Below, piece after piece: positions 10,000 through 21,100 of a DNA stretch of 27,500 nucleotides. Within the stretch, counting starts at the first letter, position 1, and every line of letters begins with the position of its first letter. The notes under the pieces were generated by a model, which did no database searches, was not told the DNA's origin, and saw only the letters and a program-made list of their open reading frames with translations. The stretch is from Actinidia chinensis (Eukaryota; Streptophyta; Magnoliopsida; Ericales; Actinidiaceae): NCBI GenBank assembly GCA_009663005.1, contig VIGQ01000190.1, forward strand, positions 52,501 to 80,000, read 5' to 3'. The position numbers were made by a program, and so were the translations under genes.

Positions 10000-11352
10000 C
10001 TTTGCAGTCATGGAGAACGATACCGTGGCCATTATTGGCTCCCTATCTTCTATCACAGGCTCATTGATTGCGCATATAGGCCAAATGATCCAGGTCCCGC
10101 TACTATCTTTGCGGGGCGACCCAGACCCGATTTGTCTCACTTCAGTATCCATTTTTTGTTAGAACTTACACTAATGATTTGTATCAGATGGCTGCAATTG
10201 CAGATATTGTCGAGTACTTTGAATGGAGAGAATAATTGCTATCTATGTTGATGAGATTATGGGAGAGGAATGGAATAGCTGCATATAGCAGATCAGCTCG
10301 CCAAAAAAGCGGTGTCAAATCTCTTATAAAGCACCTTTGAAAGCCCACGCTCGCAGACTGAATCACGGATGTCTTGTTAAGGTTGGATTTTTGCTTAGCC
10401 GAGTCTCGGATCTTGTTATCACACTACTCCCGCTTGGGGTCTAGATGTACTTGACGTGGCCCAATATCTTGGGATGATGGGAAGTGGGTACGTTTGGATT
10501 GCTACGAATTGGCTCTCTACCATCGTGGACACGAGTTCACCCCTCCATCAGAAACAGTGGAAAATATCCAAGGACTTATCACTTGCCGTATGTACACGCC
10601 AGATTCGGAGATAAAGAGAAACTTCGTTTCAAGTGGAAAAACTTAACGCAGGACCAAACAGCTAATGGACCTAAGGGATTGAACACTTATGGCCTATATG
10701 CCTATGATACTGTCTGGCTGCTTGCACGTGCGATTGATGCTTTCTTCAATCAGGGTGGAAATATTTCGTTTTCGAAAGATTCCAAGTTGAGTGAACTAGA
10801 CAAAGAGGGAGTTTGCTCTAGATGCTATGAGCATCTTCAATGGAGGAAAATTGTTGCGCGACAACATTTGCGGCCAATTGGACTGGAGTACGGGACCTAT
10901 CAGGTTTGCTCAGACCGGTCACTACTTTTTCCTGCATATGAAGTAGCTAATGTGATGGCCCGGGAGCGAACTATGGTTATTGGTCTAATTCTTATGGTTT
11001 ATCGGTTGTGCCTCCAGACACGCTTTATAAAAAGCCCTTTAATCATTCCAGTTCAAATCAACAACTGTATGATGTGATCTGGCCTGGACAAACACACAGA
11101 ACCTCGTGGGTGGGTATTCCAACAATGTAGGCTATTGAGGGGGAATTGGGGGTTCCAAATCGAGTTAGTTTTCGTGATGATGAATTTATAGGAGTAGTGC
11201 CAGGCACTGACATGTTCAAAGGGTTACTGCCATTGATGTTTTCACTGCTTTCCCTGAATTGTTGCCTATGCTGTTCCGTTATAAGTGATTCCGTTGGGGA
11301 TGGTCTTAAAAACCCGAGCCGCACTGAGCTTGTACGCTTGATCACAGCTGGT
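10000..11352 (+). pseudogene. GLR exon 2: amino-terminal domain and start of S1
   Basis: The acceptor TTTAACAG ends at 9999 and restores the family junction VE|ALQFMEND. The exon covers the rest of the amino-terminal domain ([76 protein letters not shown]) and then S1 (VIWPGQT, PRGWVF, GVPNRVSFRD, PGTDMFKG, GDGLKNPSRTELVRLITAG). It ends at a GTGAGT donor (11353). The longest clean stretch is 10484-10810. From 11085 to 11150, single bases are missing from several short runs. Confidence 0.8.
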
Positions 11353-11548
11353 GTGAGTATGAGTTTCCGTGTTTTATGGCAATTTTCATTGTGTTTGGGT
11401 TTTGCAGATGGAAAGCAAAAGGGAACTAAAGAAAACAACTAACTTCACAAATCCCTTTCTTTTTCTTTTCCCTCCACAAATCAAAATCCGAAAACAACCT
11501 ATTGGTTATTTTGTTTACGTTAATCCCGGTTTTCCTCTTCCTGTATAG

Positions 11549-11827
11549 GGGCTCGATGCTGCAATAGGTGACATTGCATCATAACGAGCGACAAAGATGG
11601 TCGATTTTACACAACCATATATCGAGTCTGGGTTAGTGTGGTGGGCACCAGTTAAAGAAGCTGAACTTGATGCTGTGGCTTTCTGAGGCCTTCTCTACAA
11701 ATATGTGGTGGTGACATGTGCTTTTCCCTAATTGTGGAGTAGGATACAGTAGTGTTGGATTTTAGGAGCATAGATGAATGACGAATATTTCGTGGTCCTC
11801 CTCGGAGGAAAATCGTCACTATTCTAG
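11549..11827 (+). pseudogene. GLR exon 3: S1 end, M1 and pore-loop region
   Basis: The exon opens with LDAAIGDIA and continues with [15 protein letters not shown], then AFLRPF- and W-rich M1 sequence and the NDE(F)RGPPRR..IVTIL segment, read across several frames. The donor is AG|GTAAGT at 11828. The acceptor is CTGTATAG before 11549. The last part lacks a base so that the usual ILW end reads as a stop. Confidence 0.75.
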
Positions 11828-12096
11828 GTAAGTGTCTTAAATAAATTCTCAATTAATTAAGGTATATGAGTAGTACATTTTCAAACACGTAGGGGGGAGG
11901 CATTAGTGATAAGAGAAGCGTAAAGCATCAAATATATTATAAAGATTATTACCAGAATTGTTGTGTTGGCTGTCTCTCTTTGTTTCGTTCTTCTACAATG
12001 ATGTGAATTTTCCAAGTTTAAAACATCTTTTGCATGCAATTGTCATCCACCTATACCCAAGTCCTTTGATTGCTTATCCTGTGCTTCACTTTGCAG

Positions 12097-12127
12097 GTTT
12101 AGCTTTCAACCTTGTTCAAGTCCCATA
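12097..12127 (+). pseudogene. GLR short exon 4: FSFSTLF segment
   Basis: After the acceptor CACTTTGCAG (ending 12096), about 30 bases read as the conserved FSFSTLF..HR piece of the GLR pore region with one base missing. A GTAAGG donor follows at 12128. The exon is very short, so it is supported only by the family match and by its place between exons 3 and 5. Confidence 0.55.
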
Positions 12128-12268
12128 GTAAGGAATATACCAACACTAGTCCCTGTAATTCTGTTTGCTTTTGTATCTCCAGGAATCCAAATGCTAATGC
12201 AGCGTCAAGGAACTTCTTGATAGAATGAACTTCAGTAATGCCAAAGCATCTTTTCCTGTTCAATGCAG

Positions 12269-12695
12269 AGAAGCACGATTAGTTGGGCTCTCGGTGAATG
12301 GTGCTGGTAATATGGTATTGTGGTTCTATAATCAACTCAAGTTACACTGCAAAGCCTGACTTCGATCTCAAGGTGCTTTTTCTTTTTGTGCTTGTGAAAC
12401 AGCTTTCGTCACATGTTAAAAGGATTGAGAACTTGCTAACAAACCAATGGACCATATGGCTACCAACAGGGTTCGTTTGCAGGGGACTATCTGATCAATG
12501 AACTCGGCATTCACAAAATCTAGCTCATTCCTCTCAATTCCCCGGAAAAGAATATGCGGAGGCTTTGAGAAAAAGGTCCAAAGAACGGTGGTGTGCTGCA
12601 GGGGTCGATCAGAGAGGCGTATATAGAGTCTTCCATCCCCCGGTGTGAGTTCAGTATTGTCGGCAAGAGGTTTCACTAAAAATGGATGGGGATTT
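12269..12695 (+). pseudogene. GLR exon 5: M3 gate and S2
   Basis: The acceptor is CAATGCAG (ending 12268). The exon reads as NTISALG, MVLVIW, IINSSYTA (the M3 gate motif), a disturbed SLTSIL segment, QLSS.VK.IE.LLT, GYQQGSFA, YLINELGIHK, LIPLNSPEE, GPKNGGV, AYIE, CEFSIVG and KNGWGF. Almost every break is one base gained or lost in a short run, for example ACAAAATCT near 12517 and AAAAAGG near 12574. A T-rich insertion of about 22 bases interrupts the gate-to-S2 link near 12370-12396. It ends at a GTAAGT-like donor. Confidence 0.75.
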
Positions 12696-13576
12696 GTAAG
12701 TAATTCTTTATAACTAAGCATCTTGGTTTCATGTTTTTTAATTTTCCCAAAGTCAGTCTCAAGTGACTATGAATGACCTGACTATGAACCAACCTCAAAG
12801 ATCTTGGTTTTTTTCATATAATGCATATCCTCGTTGCCTATCAAGTTGAGTAAGAGATTAGATTAGTAAATTAACAAGCTTCAACTAGTTTTTAGCACTA
12901 CAGAGTCATTTGCGGACCCTAGAATCGCCCGCAATAGCAATGAGTTCTGAATCGGATAACGAAATTTACACACTAATCAGTTTTCCAGGCCAAGGACAAG
13001 GGGTTAGGACTTTCAAAACCAGCCTAATAAGTCCTAGGACCTCATACGTTGGATTTGTGAGAAGAGTACTGATCACTATACCTAATCGGTGCCATCTGAC
13101 ACCATTGTATAAATGCTATCTTAAGCATGAAGTCGTTCAGTTATTCCCTTTTACTAAGCCAAGTGAACCTACTGGTATAATTGCGAATTTGAAAATGTGA
13201 ACTTTTGGAAGCTTTTTACAATCGGCAGAGGGAAACAGGAGAAATGTTGCTGCAATTCACAGCGTGAGACCTCGAAAATTATTGAGTAATATAAACTAAT
13301 TGCTTTTTTCCGAAGGAAAAAAAACAAGAGGACTGGACTTTCAAAACCGATCCCAATAAGTTCTATGATTCACAAGTTGGGATTGCATATGTGAATCCCA
13401 AGTATTTTCTTGCAATATTGCGGGCGCGGTGGTTAACGTACAGTTTTAGGATATTTACAATGCAATTCACAATTATTCACTTGTCACGTTAATAAATACA
13501 CTTATGGTCAATTAACCATATGAGCTGTGGTTAGCTTTAATCAACTTGTGTGCTTTTGGTCTTTGCTTCTTTACAG
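12696..13576 (+). other. GLR intron 5 with an internal duplication
   Basis: The segment starts with a TGTAAGTAA donor and ends with the acceptor CTTTACAG. It contains a diverged direct repeat: GGACTTTCAAAACC at 13007 and again at 13335, both followed by 'ataagt(c/t)cta' and a 'ttggga/ttggat' phrase. The open frame at 12910-13200 lies inside this intron and matches nothing. Confidence 0.55.
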
Positions 13577-14010
13577 GCTTTCACGGGACTAACCTTTACC
13601 AGTAGACATGTCGACCGCCATTCTAAACTATACGAGATGGGGAACTCCAACGAATACATGACAAGTGGCTAATGAGAAGTGCTTGCAAGTTCACAGGGTG
13701 CAAAGCTCGAGGTGCACCAGCTCCAACTAAGAAGCTTTCAGGACCTCTTCATTCTATGCGGATCGGCTGCTGCTCGCTCTATGTTTGTCTATTTCGTCTT
13801 ATGAGTTACGCCAATTGCAGTCGCCACAATGCTGAGGTGTCCGATCTACTGGCAGCAGCTCACTGTCAGCACGTCTCCAGAGGTTCCTCTCGTTTGTTGA
13901 CGAGAAGAAAGAGGACGTGAGGAACCGATTCAAGAGAAGGGAGCTGGGAGGGCTTCAAATAGAAGCAACGGTGGGAAAGAATCAACGAAGTGCTTCTAAC
14001 AACAGTCGGA
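13577..14010 (+). pseudogene. GLR exon 6: S2 end, M4 and C-terminal tail
   Basis: The exon opens with AF.RD..L.VDMSTAIL and continues through NGELQRIHDKWLMRSAC, then the last transmembrane helix (LFLICGIACLLALFVYF-like, shared over two frames), RQFSRHNAEVSD and a tail resembling FLSFVDEKEDEV.NRFKRREG. The protein would end near 13998-14010. The match to the family is good, but the frame changes at least eight times. The sequence after it is a plausible 3' untranslated region. Confidence 0.75.
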
Positions 14011-14954
14011 TAGAATGAGTTCAAACAGCGTGTTAGTTTTGGTTCTGGGGTATAGTTTAGTGGCAAGTTTATAGTAAACGGTAGGTTACGAATAGTTATA
14101 GTGTATGTTATAATCGTTACAGTAAATGTTAGCAAGGTATTATAAATAGTGATCGTTGCGGTGAATGTTACTGGGGTGTGGGAATATAATGTTAAACTAG
14201 TGTGTTTACACATAATATTTGGTGGTAGCAAATGTTATGTCGTTTGTAATATGTTTACATAGACGCAAGCATATGTACCGATTTTTGGTGTGTATATTTT
14301 AACATCTTCTTTAGTTTTTGTATCATTTTTTACTATTTCCTGTTGCTTTTCACGTTTCAAGTTCATAGAAAATGTACAGTTGTTTTTTCGTTCTATTATA
14401 CTATACGTATTTTTTTTTTTTTCCCTCAGAACATGGCAGTGTAAATATCATGTTCAAATCGAAATTGAAAGACTCAAATCAATTTTCAAATGTATTATAC
14501 CGGTCAAATTCTCCCTTCTGATTAAGATAACGAAAGAGGTGGCACTAGGCGGTACTTTCAAAATTGATTATTGTCTCTGTGATAAGAGGAGTTTTGGAAA
14601 TATGTTGATCAATTAACAGCTCTACGAATAAGCAGATCCCATCGACCTGGAAATGGATGATTTTGAACAAAATGGAATTTTTGTACAAGTTCCTGGTCGG
14701 CACTACTTTGAAACTATGCAGTTCAACCTATGTTTCAAATTCCTTTACTAACTGGGCATTTTGTGCATATCATGCTGATGACTTTTTGAACTTCTGCATT
14801 CAAAAATGCATTCTACAAAATAATCGGGTCATTCGAACAAAGAAAAACACCAGATTACAAATGGAACAGAAAACAAATTCTGGCCTTTAAAAGCTTAAAT
14901 CCAGATTAACTCATTATACATACATCATCCTATTTACATTTATCCACAAGCCAT
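14011..14954. other. Region between the converging GLR and IRE1 ends
   Basis: AT-rich sequence that probably holds the 3' untranslated regions of the GLR gene (plus) and the IRE1 gene (minus). AATAAA-like signals are present but not decisive. The plus-strand open frames 14290-14616 and 14657-14890 are rich in Phe, Ile and Cys, match no family and have no exon-like borders. I treat them as chance. Confidence 0.5.
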
Positions 14955-15179
14955 TATCGAATGAATATAAATATGATCCCGGTACCCCAGCATACTCTAA
15001 CGACACATCTGTTAGACTCTGTTGAAGCATTGACTAAAACTATATCCCCTTTGAAGTACCTTTTAAAGTTGTCTTCCTCCTGCAGTATTGTGCATGACCT
15101 TGTACACTTCAATCAGTAATTTCGGAAACCCATTCACAAAATAGCAATTGAATCCTTCAGGTACTGGTCCTAGAATTTC
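14955..15179 (-). CDS. IRE1: IRE1 last exon: KEN domain end
   Basis: The acceptor is CATTTCAG. The exon reads EILGPVPEGFNCYFVNGFPK and LLIEVYKVMH, the conserved end of plant IRE1. A missing base near 15090 diverts the frame to a TAA at 15063-15065. In the other frame the family-like FKRYFKGD follows. That frame runs on to a stop near 14955, longer than the usual family end, so the true end is uncertain. Confidence 0.75.
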
Positions 15180-18100
15180 CTGAAATGAACATCAACAGTA
15201 ACTCATATCGGGAATAATAAAACTGAACTCCTTCACTCTTACCTTCTTAAACATTGGCAAAGAGACACTGGATATCAAACTGGTTATGAATGGGCGAAGG
15301 CAAACAAATTTTGTGTTTGCAGAAATTGAAGAGAAAAAGGGAATTCAGTTTATACATCGTATTCATTTAAATCCTCATTTAAGGCTTTTTTGTTTCAATA
15401 CAGGTCACCTTGGGAAATCGGGATTAGTGAATGATGGAGCACCTAGAAGTTATAAAGTCTTGTTGATCTTAGAACTTGTGAAGCATGTGACAATCAAATG
15501 GCAATGCTATAAACTATGTACAGGGGCTTAGGGACGAGTGTCGGATGCCGATATGCGTTCAAGTGTCAAATTCATCTAATTCTCATTTCAAGGACACGGG
15601 TAACGGGTATTTTCTTAGGTAAATAATGTTTACAAGGTGTCATAGAGCATTCATGTATACTATGATCGTTGCCCAGTTCTCCAACAAACTTGAATTACTA
15701 AAAAAAAATGTTTTCTAAGTAAATCTCCAACTAAAATAATGGACATGTATCACATACCCTCAACCCAAGTGCCAAGTATTGCACACAGGTACTTCATACA
15801 TTTATGAGGGTCCAAGAAACATATGCTATAAGCAGTCTTAGTAAACCAGGGTTCTTCTTTCAATGCCGAGGATGGGCGGAGCTGAGATTGGTCACTATTG
15901 GGAAATCACAATGACGGTGATGAAAATGAGAATCTTCCCTCTCAGCTGCTCAATAACACTGAGTCCAGGTTGAATACATTTTTTGAGAGGCAAACTAAGA
16001 AACCTTGTCTAACACACCACCCCTTGCTACCATTGTTATAAGCTAAATATAAGACAAACCATTTTATTGACTGTTGCCTGAATTTCAACAGGAAGTTCTC
16101 TGTAATGATTTAGCTTGTTTTGCATGACTCGCAGCAAGTCACGAAACACTATCATATTATAGCGTCTGTATCGTCCAATATTATTGATGAATGCAGGTTC
16201 CATCTTTTCATCCCATTTTGAGCCTAAAGCCCGTGGAGTCACACTTTCTAATGCTTTTAAAAGATCAGTCACTCTCCCTGTCTTCCAATTCTACCGTGTC
16301 GCTCATGTCACAGAAAAACGACAATCTCGTCTCGGAATTCCAAAACAAAGGATGATTAAACACTTCCGATGCCTTGGGCCTACAGGAAATCAGTAGCACT
16401 TAGAGAATTAGTATTCTACAAAAATAAATTTAAAGAACCAAGAATCCTGCAAAAGCTATTGCATAAATGTCCCAATAAGATCAGTTTACTAATGGTAAAA
16501 GGTAAAGTGTCACTACAGTCAACAACATGGTAGACTACCATAAGGTGCTGTACATGACACTAGAGGGTATATTTTTCCATCGGACAGAGATTAACTTGTA
16601 GAAATTCGTGAGTAGAAGTCTCACAAGAGATGACAATGATGCTATCATGTGAAATTCTAATCTCCATGGAACAGATTATTGTCTCCAACTGGAGAACAAT
16701 GTTGTGAGGCAACAAATCAAAACTGCTGCCATGTAGTCATCAAGAGATTCAACACAATAATTCTCTTAATTCTTACCTCAGTTCAGGATTAGGGTCCAAT
16801 AAGCGAGATAACAGATCCACAGCTTCTGGAATATACTCCACCAAGAAGAGGTTCAGCTTTGTTCTTCACAATATTGATATCACGTTCAAGACAGTCACCA
16901 AATGGATGTCTACCTCCTGTAATGCAGTAAAAGAGTACGCAACCTAAGCTAAACATATCTACTGCACGCATTTGGCATCCATGGAGAAGCTGTTCTGGAG
17001 CTTGCCATCCCGAACTGCCATCACCTGTAGCAAGTCATCAAATAAAATACAGAACAAAAGAATTAAAAAACCATATATGAATTGTCAAGCTAGACAATGT
17101 ATATGAGAGACAGTAGTATAACTCTCTTAGGTCTCCCAGTCTACCATAAAACTCATCCAACTTCAAATCAACTTGAGTTATTACACCCTTGTCAGGACAA
17201 ATATAAGGATTAAACACAGGGCTCAAGGGTGACATGAAGGTGGATTTAAAAATCAAAAGAGTCGGTTGCATAAAGGTATAAGTCTCACAAAGCAATCAGT
17301 GGTAGATGACATCTGGCCATAAATAAAGCTTTGAGTGCATGGTAAATGAACAATATATACAGTTGCTTCCATAATAGCTAGTCAAGAATACTTGCCAGTA
17401 GGATGATTGCCCAGGGAAGACATCCCCACAAGACGCTTGCTGATACCCATATCAGAAGCTTTGCACATATAGATCTTTCTTTAATTATCAGCACATTTTG
17501 AGGCTTTAAGTCTCGATGAATTATCCCCAATTCAGCAAATGCACGATCCCAGAAACCACATCCCTGTGTTACAGAAACCAAAAGAAAAAATGAATATCAA
17601 GCAAATGCTGGAATCCAGTCAGGCATTAGATATTAGGCAATTTTTGAAGTGAGCATCTTCTGATCCTGAACCTGTTGGGGGAGTCAGGGATTGATTAAAA
17701 ATCCATTGGACATTGCAAAATACCTTGTTTTACAAATACAACTTAAATAAAAAGATAAAATATATAAATACATTCAGCTCAAGAAATCCTATGAATTTCT
17801 ATTCGCATCACAATTGAGTACTCTTCTCAAATGCGCTAATTGAAACAGGAGTCATTCAGATTCAATGTAGAATGATGCAATCATAATACAGTTCCAGAAA
17901 AGTATCAAAATATTTGTCCACGTGGACAAAGTAAGAGGATAATAGGTATCCATTTGTACTAATATACAAGATATCAATAACTATTTTCACCTATGGACGA
18001 TGGTAGAAGTTCATGGGCATTATGATTTAGCCAATCCTCTTACCCTATAGTTAAAGATCTTACATCCATCTTTTTCGATAAGTGAAGCAATACTTATTAA

Positions 18101-21100
18101 AAGAAACATCAAAGGGTATGCTGCCTGTGTACAAAAAGCTTAATGATGTGGTGATATCTATCTTGTCGGAAAGAAAAAAAATGCCAGTCTGATATAATAC
18201 TCAGCATGAGATGGTGACAGATTGAGGTATAATCTAATTGCATCATCAAAATTTGAAACTAACCTCATCCATTTCAATAATAAAGGTGAAGGATCGCCAT
18301 TTTCTTTCCATAATTTAACTCTTGCATGGTGCCCTTCATTGAATCCAAACAGACTTTAATACTCAATTGTGGCTTCCATAGATTGGTCCTCACTAAGGTT
18401 TTCTTTTCATGAGGTATCAAAATACATCTGGATTAGATTGCTTAAGCTGCAAGTGCAACGCTCCAGAGACAGATACACAAAATCTTGATCATATTCCACT
18501 CCATACCACCGAACAATATTTGGATGTCTCTCGGATGCAATAAGATTCTGGATTTCTTTAAAAGCGACGTCGTTATGAGCCCTGACAAGACGTTTCACAG
18601 CAACCGAACGGCCTTCATAAATTCCCTCAAGTACAATGATACCATTGCTTCCCTTGGCAATCTCTCTATTGGATACAAATAGTTTAACAATTGTGCGTCC
18701 ACCTGTGCTATCATCCATTGATTGATTGAGCTTCGAACATGGTCTATTCATCGTTTCCATCACCAGATGAGGTGTTTTTGGTCCTCTTCTCAAGATGGCC
18801 ACCGTTCTTTCCTGACTTCCGAATTTTCTTCCTTCTGGAGGGCATAATTCTTGCATTTGAGTCACTGGACTGCTTATTCAAATCAACAGCTTTTCTAGCC
18901 ACTTAGGAACAACGGTACGTGACAAAGCCCACAAGAAGGGTAACAAAAGAAATGATAGACAATGCACTAGACCCTGCAGAAACCATATTTAGTCCATCAT
19001 TATGGCGCGTTTTCATATCTTCCATACCAGAGATCTCTGAATTTTCAGTCATTTGAACCAAAGATGGAACTAGATCGACGTCATTGTTGTGATGTGAGTC
19101 CAGAAATGAATTCCCATCAGGCTGTGAAGAAAGAAAAAGATTTGAAGAAGGCAGTGAAAGTGTATCACGTTTCTGATGCAATTCCGTGGATTTACCAATA
19201 TCGGGTTGCCAACGAAGCATTGGATTTGAATCGGAAACAGGAAGCATCATATCTTGATGAGCTTCGGGTAACATGTTAGGCTTATAAAAGGGTCCTAACA
19301 TATTATTACTGCGAAGCGGTAGACAACAGCTTTCGATTGACATGGCAATGGCATATTAAAGTGAAAATCAGGTTCAGAAGGCAATTCATATCCTGAATCT
19401 GAAAGAGCCCCAGTAAATGAATTCTCAATGGGCTTGACAAAGAAAAGCTGCACCAATTTCAGAAACAGTCATGTTCCAAAGAACCTTCTCTGTATTTAGA
19501 GCGAAAGAATGCAGCGTGTAATCAGTTCTTGTGATGTAAAGAGGCACCTCATCGGGCTTAAGATAGAACCAGTCTGTCCTCGTTCAAATGTAGTACCATT
19601 TAACGCAATATTCTCACCATTGCTCTCTGATGCGTGTGGAGAATCAGACATCCTATGAGTGTAGATTAACCATCCAGTCTTAGCATCAACTAGAAACACG
19701 GTAGTTTTCTTTGACCCAAGTACAACTCCTCCATCTTCTGCTATGAGTGGAGTACTACTGACAAACTCTTCAACAGTCTCTTTGAGTTTCTGAGACAGCA
19801 AAATTGATAAAAGAACTCGAGCAGGTAAGTGATTATGACAAAAAAATAATCACACACCATATTAAAAGATTGGAGAAGCAAGGTCTATATCCATTATTTG
19901 ATTCCATTATCAAATTGTTATATCATCAAGTCTCTATTCTGTGGTAAATAATATAAACATTTACAACCACTATAGTATCTATGAAAAACATAGCAACCCA
20001 CAGTTTTTCCAATCTAGATTAAAATAAAAAAAAAGTGCCCAAAGAAACTCACAAGTACCAAATAGACATTTATATAAAACAATCCCTCTCAGGTCTTTTT
20101 CTAACACCATGTTTTGTTATATGCCAAGTATCACGCTCGATAAACGAGGGAAAGGAGCCACCAAGCAGGTCAGCTTGCCAAGGCTGGATGAGTGACCAGG
20201 AACTGGTGGGTCCCACGTTCAGATAGGGTGGATGGTGAATAAGGAAAGTAGTCCGGAGCTTCTTAGCAGCAAAGACTAATACGGGGAAGTTACACTCAAT
20301 CAGAGCGGGAGCGGGAGGCCCATCTTTCAAAAATATCTTGAGAGTGGTAGCATCTCTAAAGCGTTTATATATATATAAATGAGCATGGCCTGAAACTCTC
20401 AAAAGATGTTTTATTGTTGTTATTATTGTTCTCTAAATAAAAGTAACTAATCTTTATTGAAATACGATTTACATATATTGCAGTTATAACAAATATACAA
20501 TTCCGACGTTATGTAATAAGTTGCTCAGTGGAAAAAACATTTTTCAGTGCAACCAACTTATCTGCAATTCAACTTTGCCAGCCCAAAGTTGGGCTAACTG
20601 AAACTAAGCACTGTGAGGGAGTGCTAACCGCAGCTCCCCATTATCCTTGGCTTTTACACGTGCAACAGTGGTTGGTTGAAATTAGAATTCCTCCAGAGTT
20701 CGTGAATTAACTGAGTCAATCTAGAGCGCATATCGTTTGGCCTATGTCCACGAATTATGTGACCTAGTGCTCGAGCCGCGACCACCATCGACCTCTTGAG
20801 CAAGGAGCCCAGCATCTGAGGGGCAGAGGGGATGTAGAAGCGGACGGGCTTGCCCCCGCTGAGTAGGAGTCATCATGATAATTGAATAAGGGTGACTGCA
20901 TTGTTGCCTTCATATTTCTAAATCCTTACGATGCCCTTCTGATGCCTTCGTATTTAAAATCCATGTTTCTTGTCATAGTTCTAAGCAAAAACATCGAGGC
21001 TGTTATGAGGTCGGTGGGTTTTTCGCCACCCCAAAGGCACTCCAGAGCCGGTCTGACTAGTGGAGCTCAGGGTCGTCCTTTGCTTAGCAGGTGATGTTAA

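Larger units (their letters stand above)
9456..14010 (+). pseudogene. Glutamate receptor-like (GLR, clade-3 type) channel gene, frame broken by many indels
   Basis: This is a plant ionotropic glutamate receptor homologue. GLR3 proteins are plasma- or endomembrane cation channels opened by amino acids and involved in calcium and wound signalling (family knowledge). The full domain order is visible across six exons: N-terminal ligand-binding region, S1, pore with M1-M3, S2 and the last helix M4. Diagnostic pieces include [79 protein letters not shown] and DKWLMRSAC-like residues. Splice borders are in the expected places. The gene is full length, but dozens of small indels shift the frame about every 15-60 bases. 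Each lost frame resumes as good family sequence in another frame, so a true pseudogene is not proven and uncorrected sequencing error is a strong alternative. I place it near GLR3 without naming a member. Confidence 0.85.

Noticed and set aside
14290..14890. Two plus-strand open frames of 108 and 77 codons
   Set aside because: No family resemblance, no exon borders and AT-driven composition; they lie between two converging gene ends.
19064..19279. 71-codon plus-strand open frame
   Set aside because: It is the reverse strand of the IRE1 lumenal/linker exon.
20070..20402. Possible organellar gene fragment on the minus strand
   Set aside because: The composition suggested plastid or mitochondrial origin, but I could not match it to any organellar gene.
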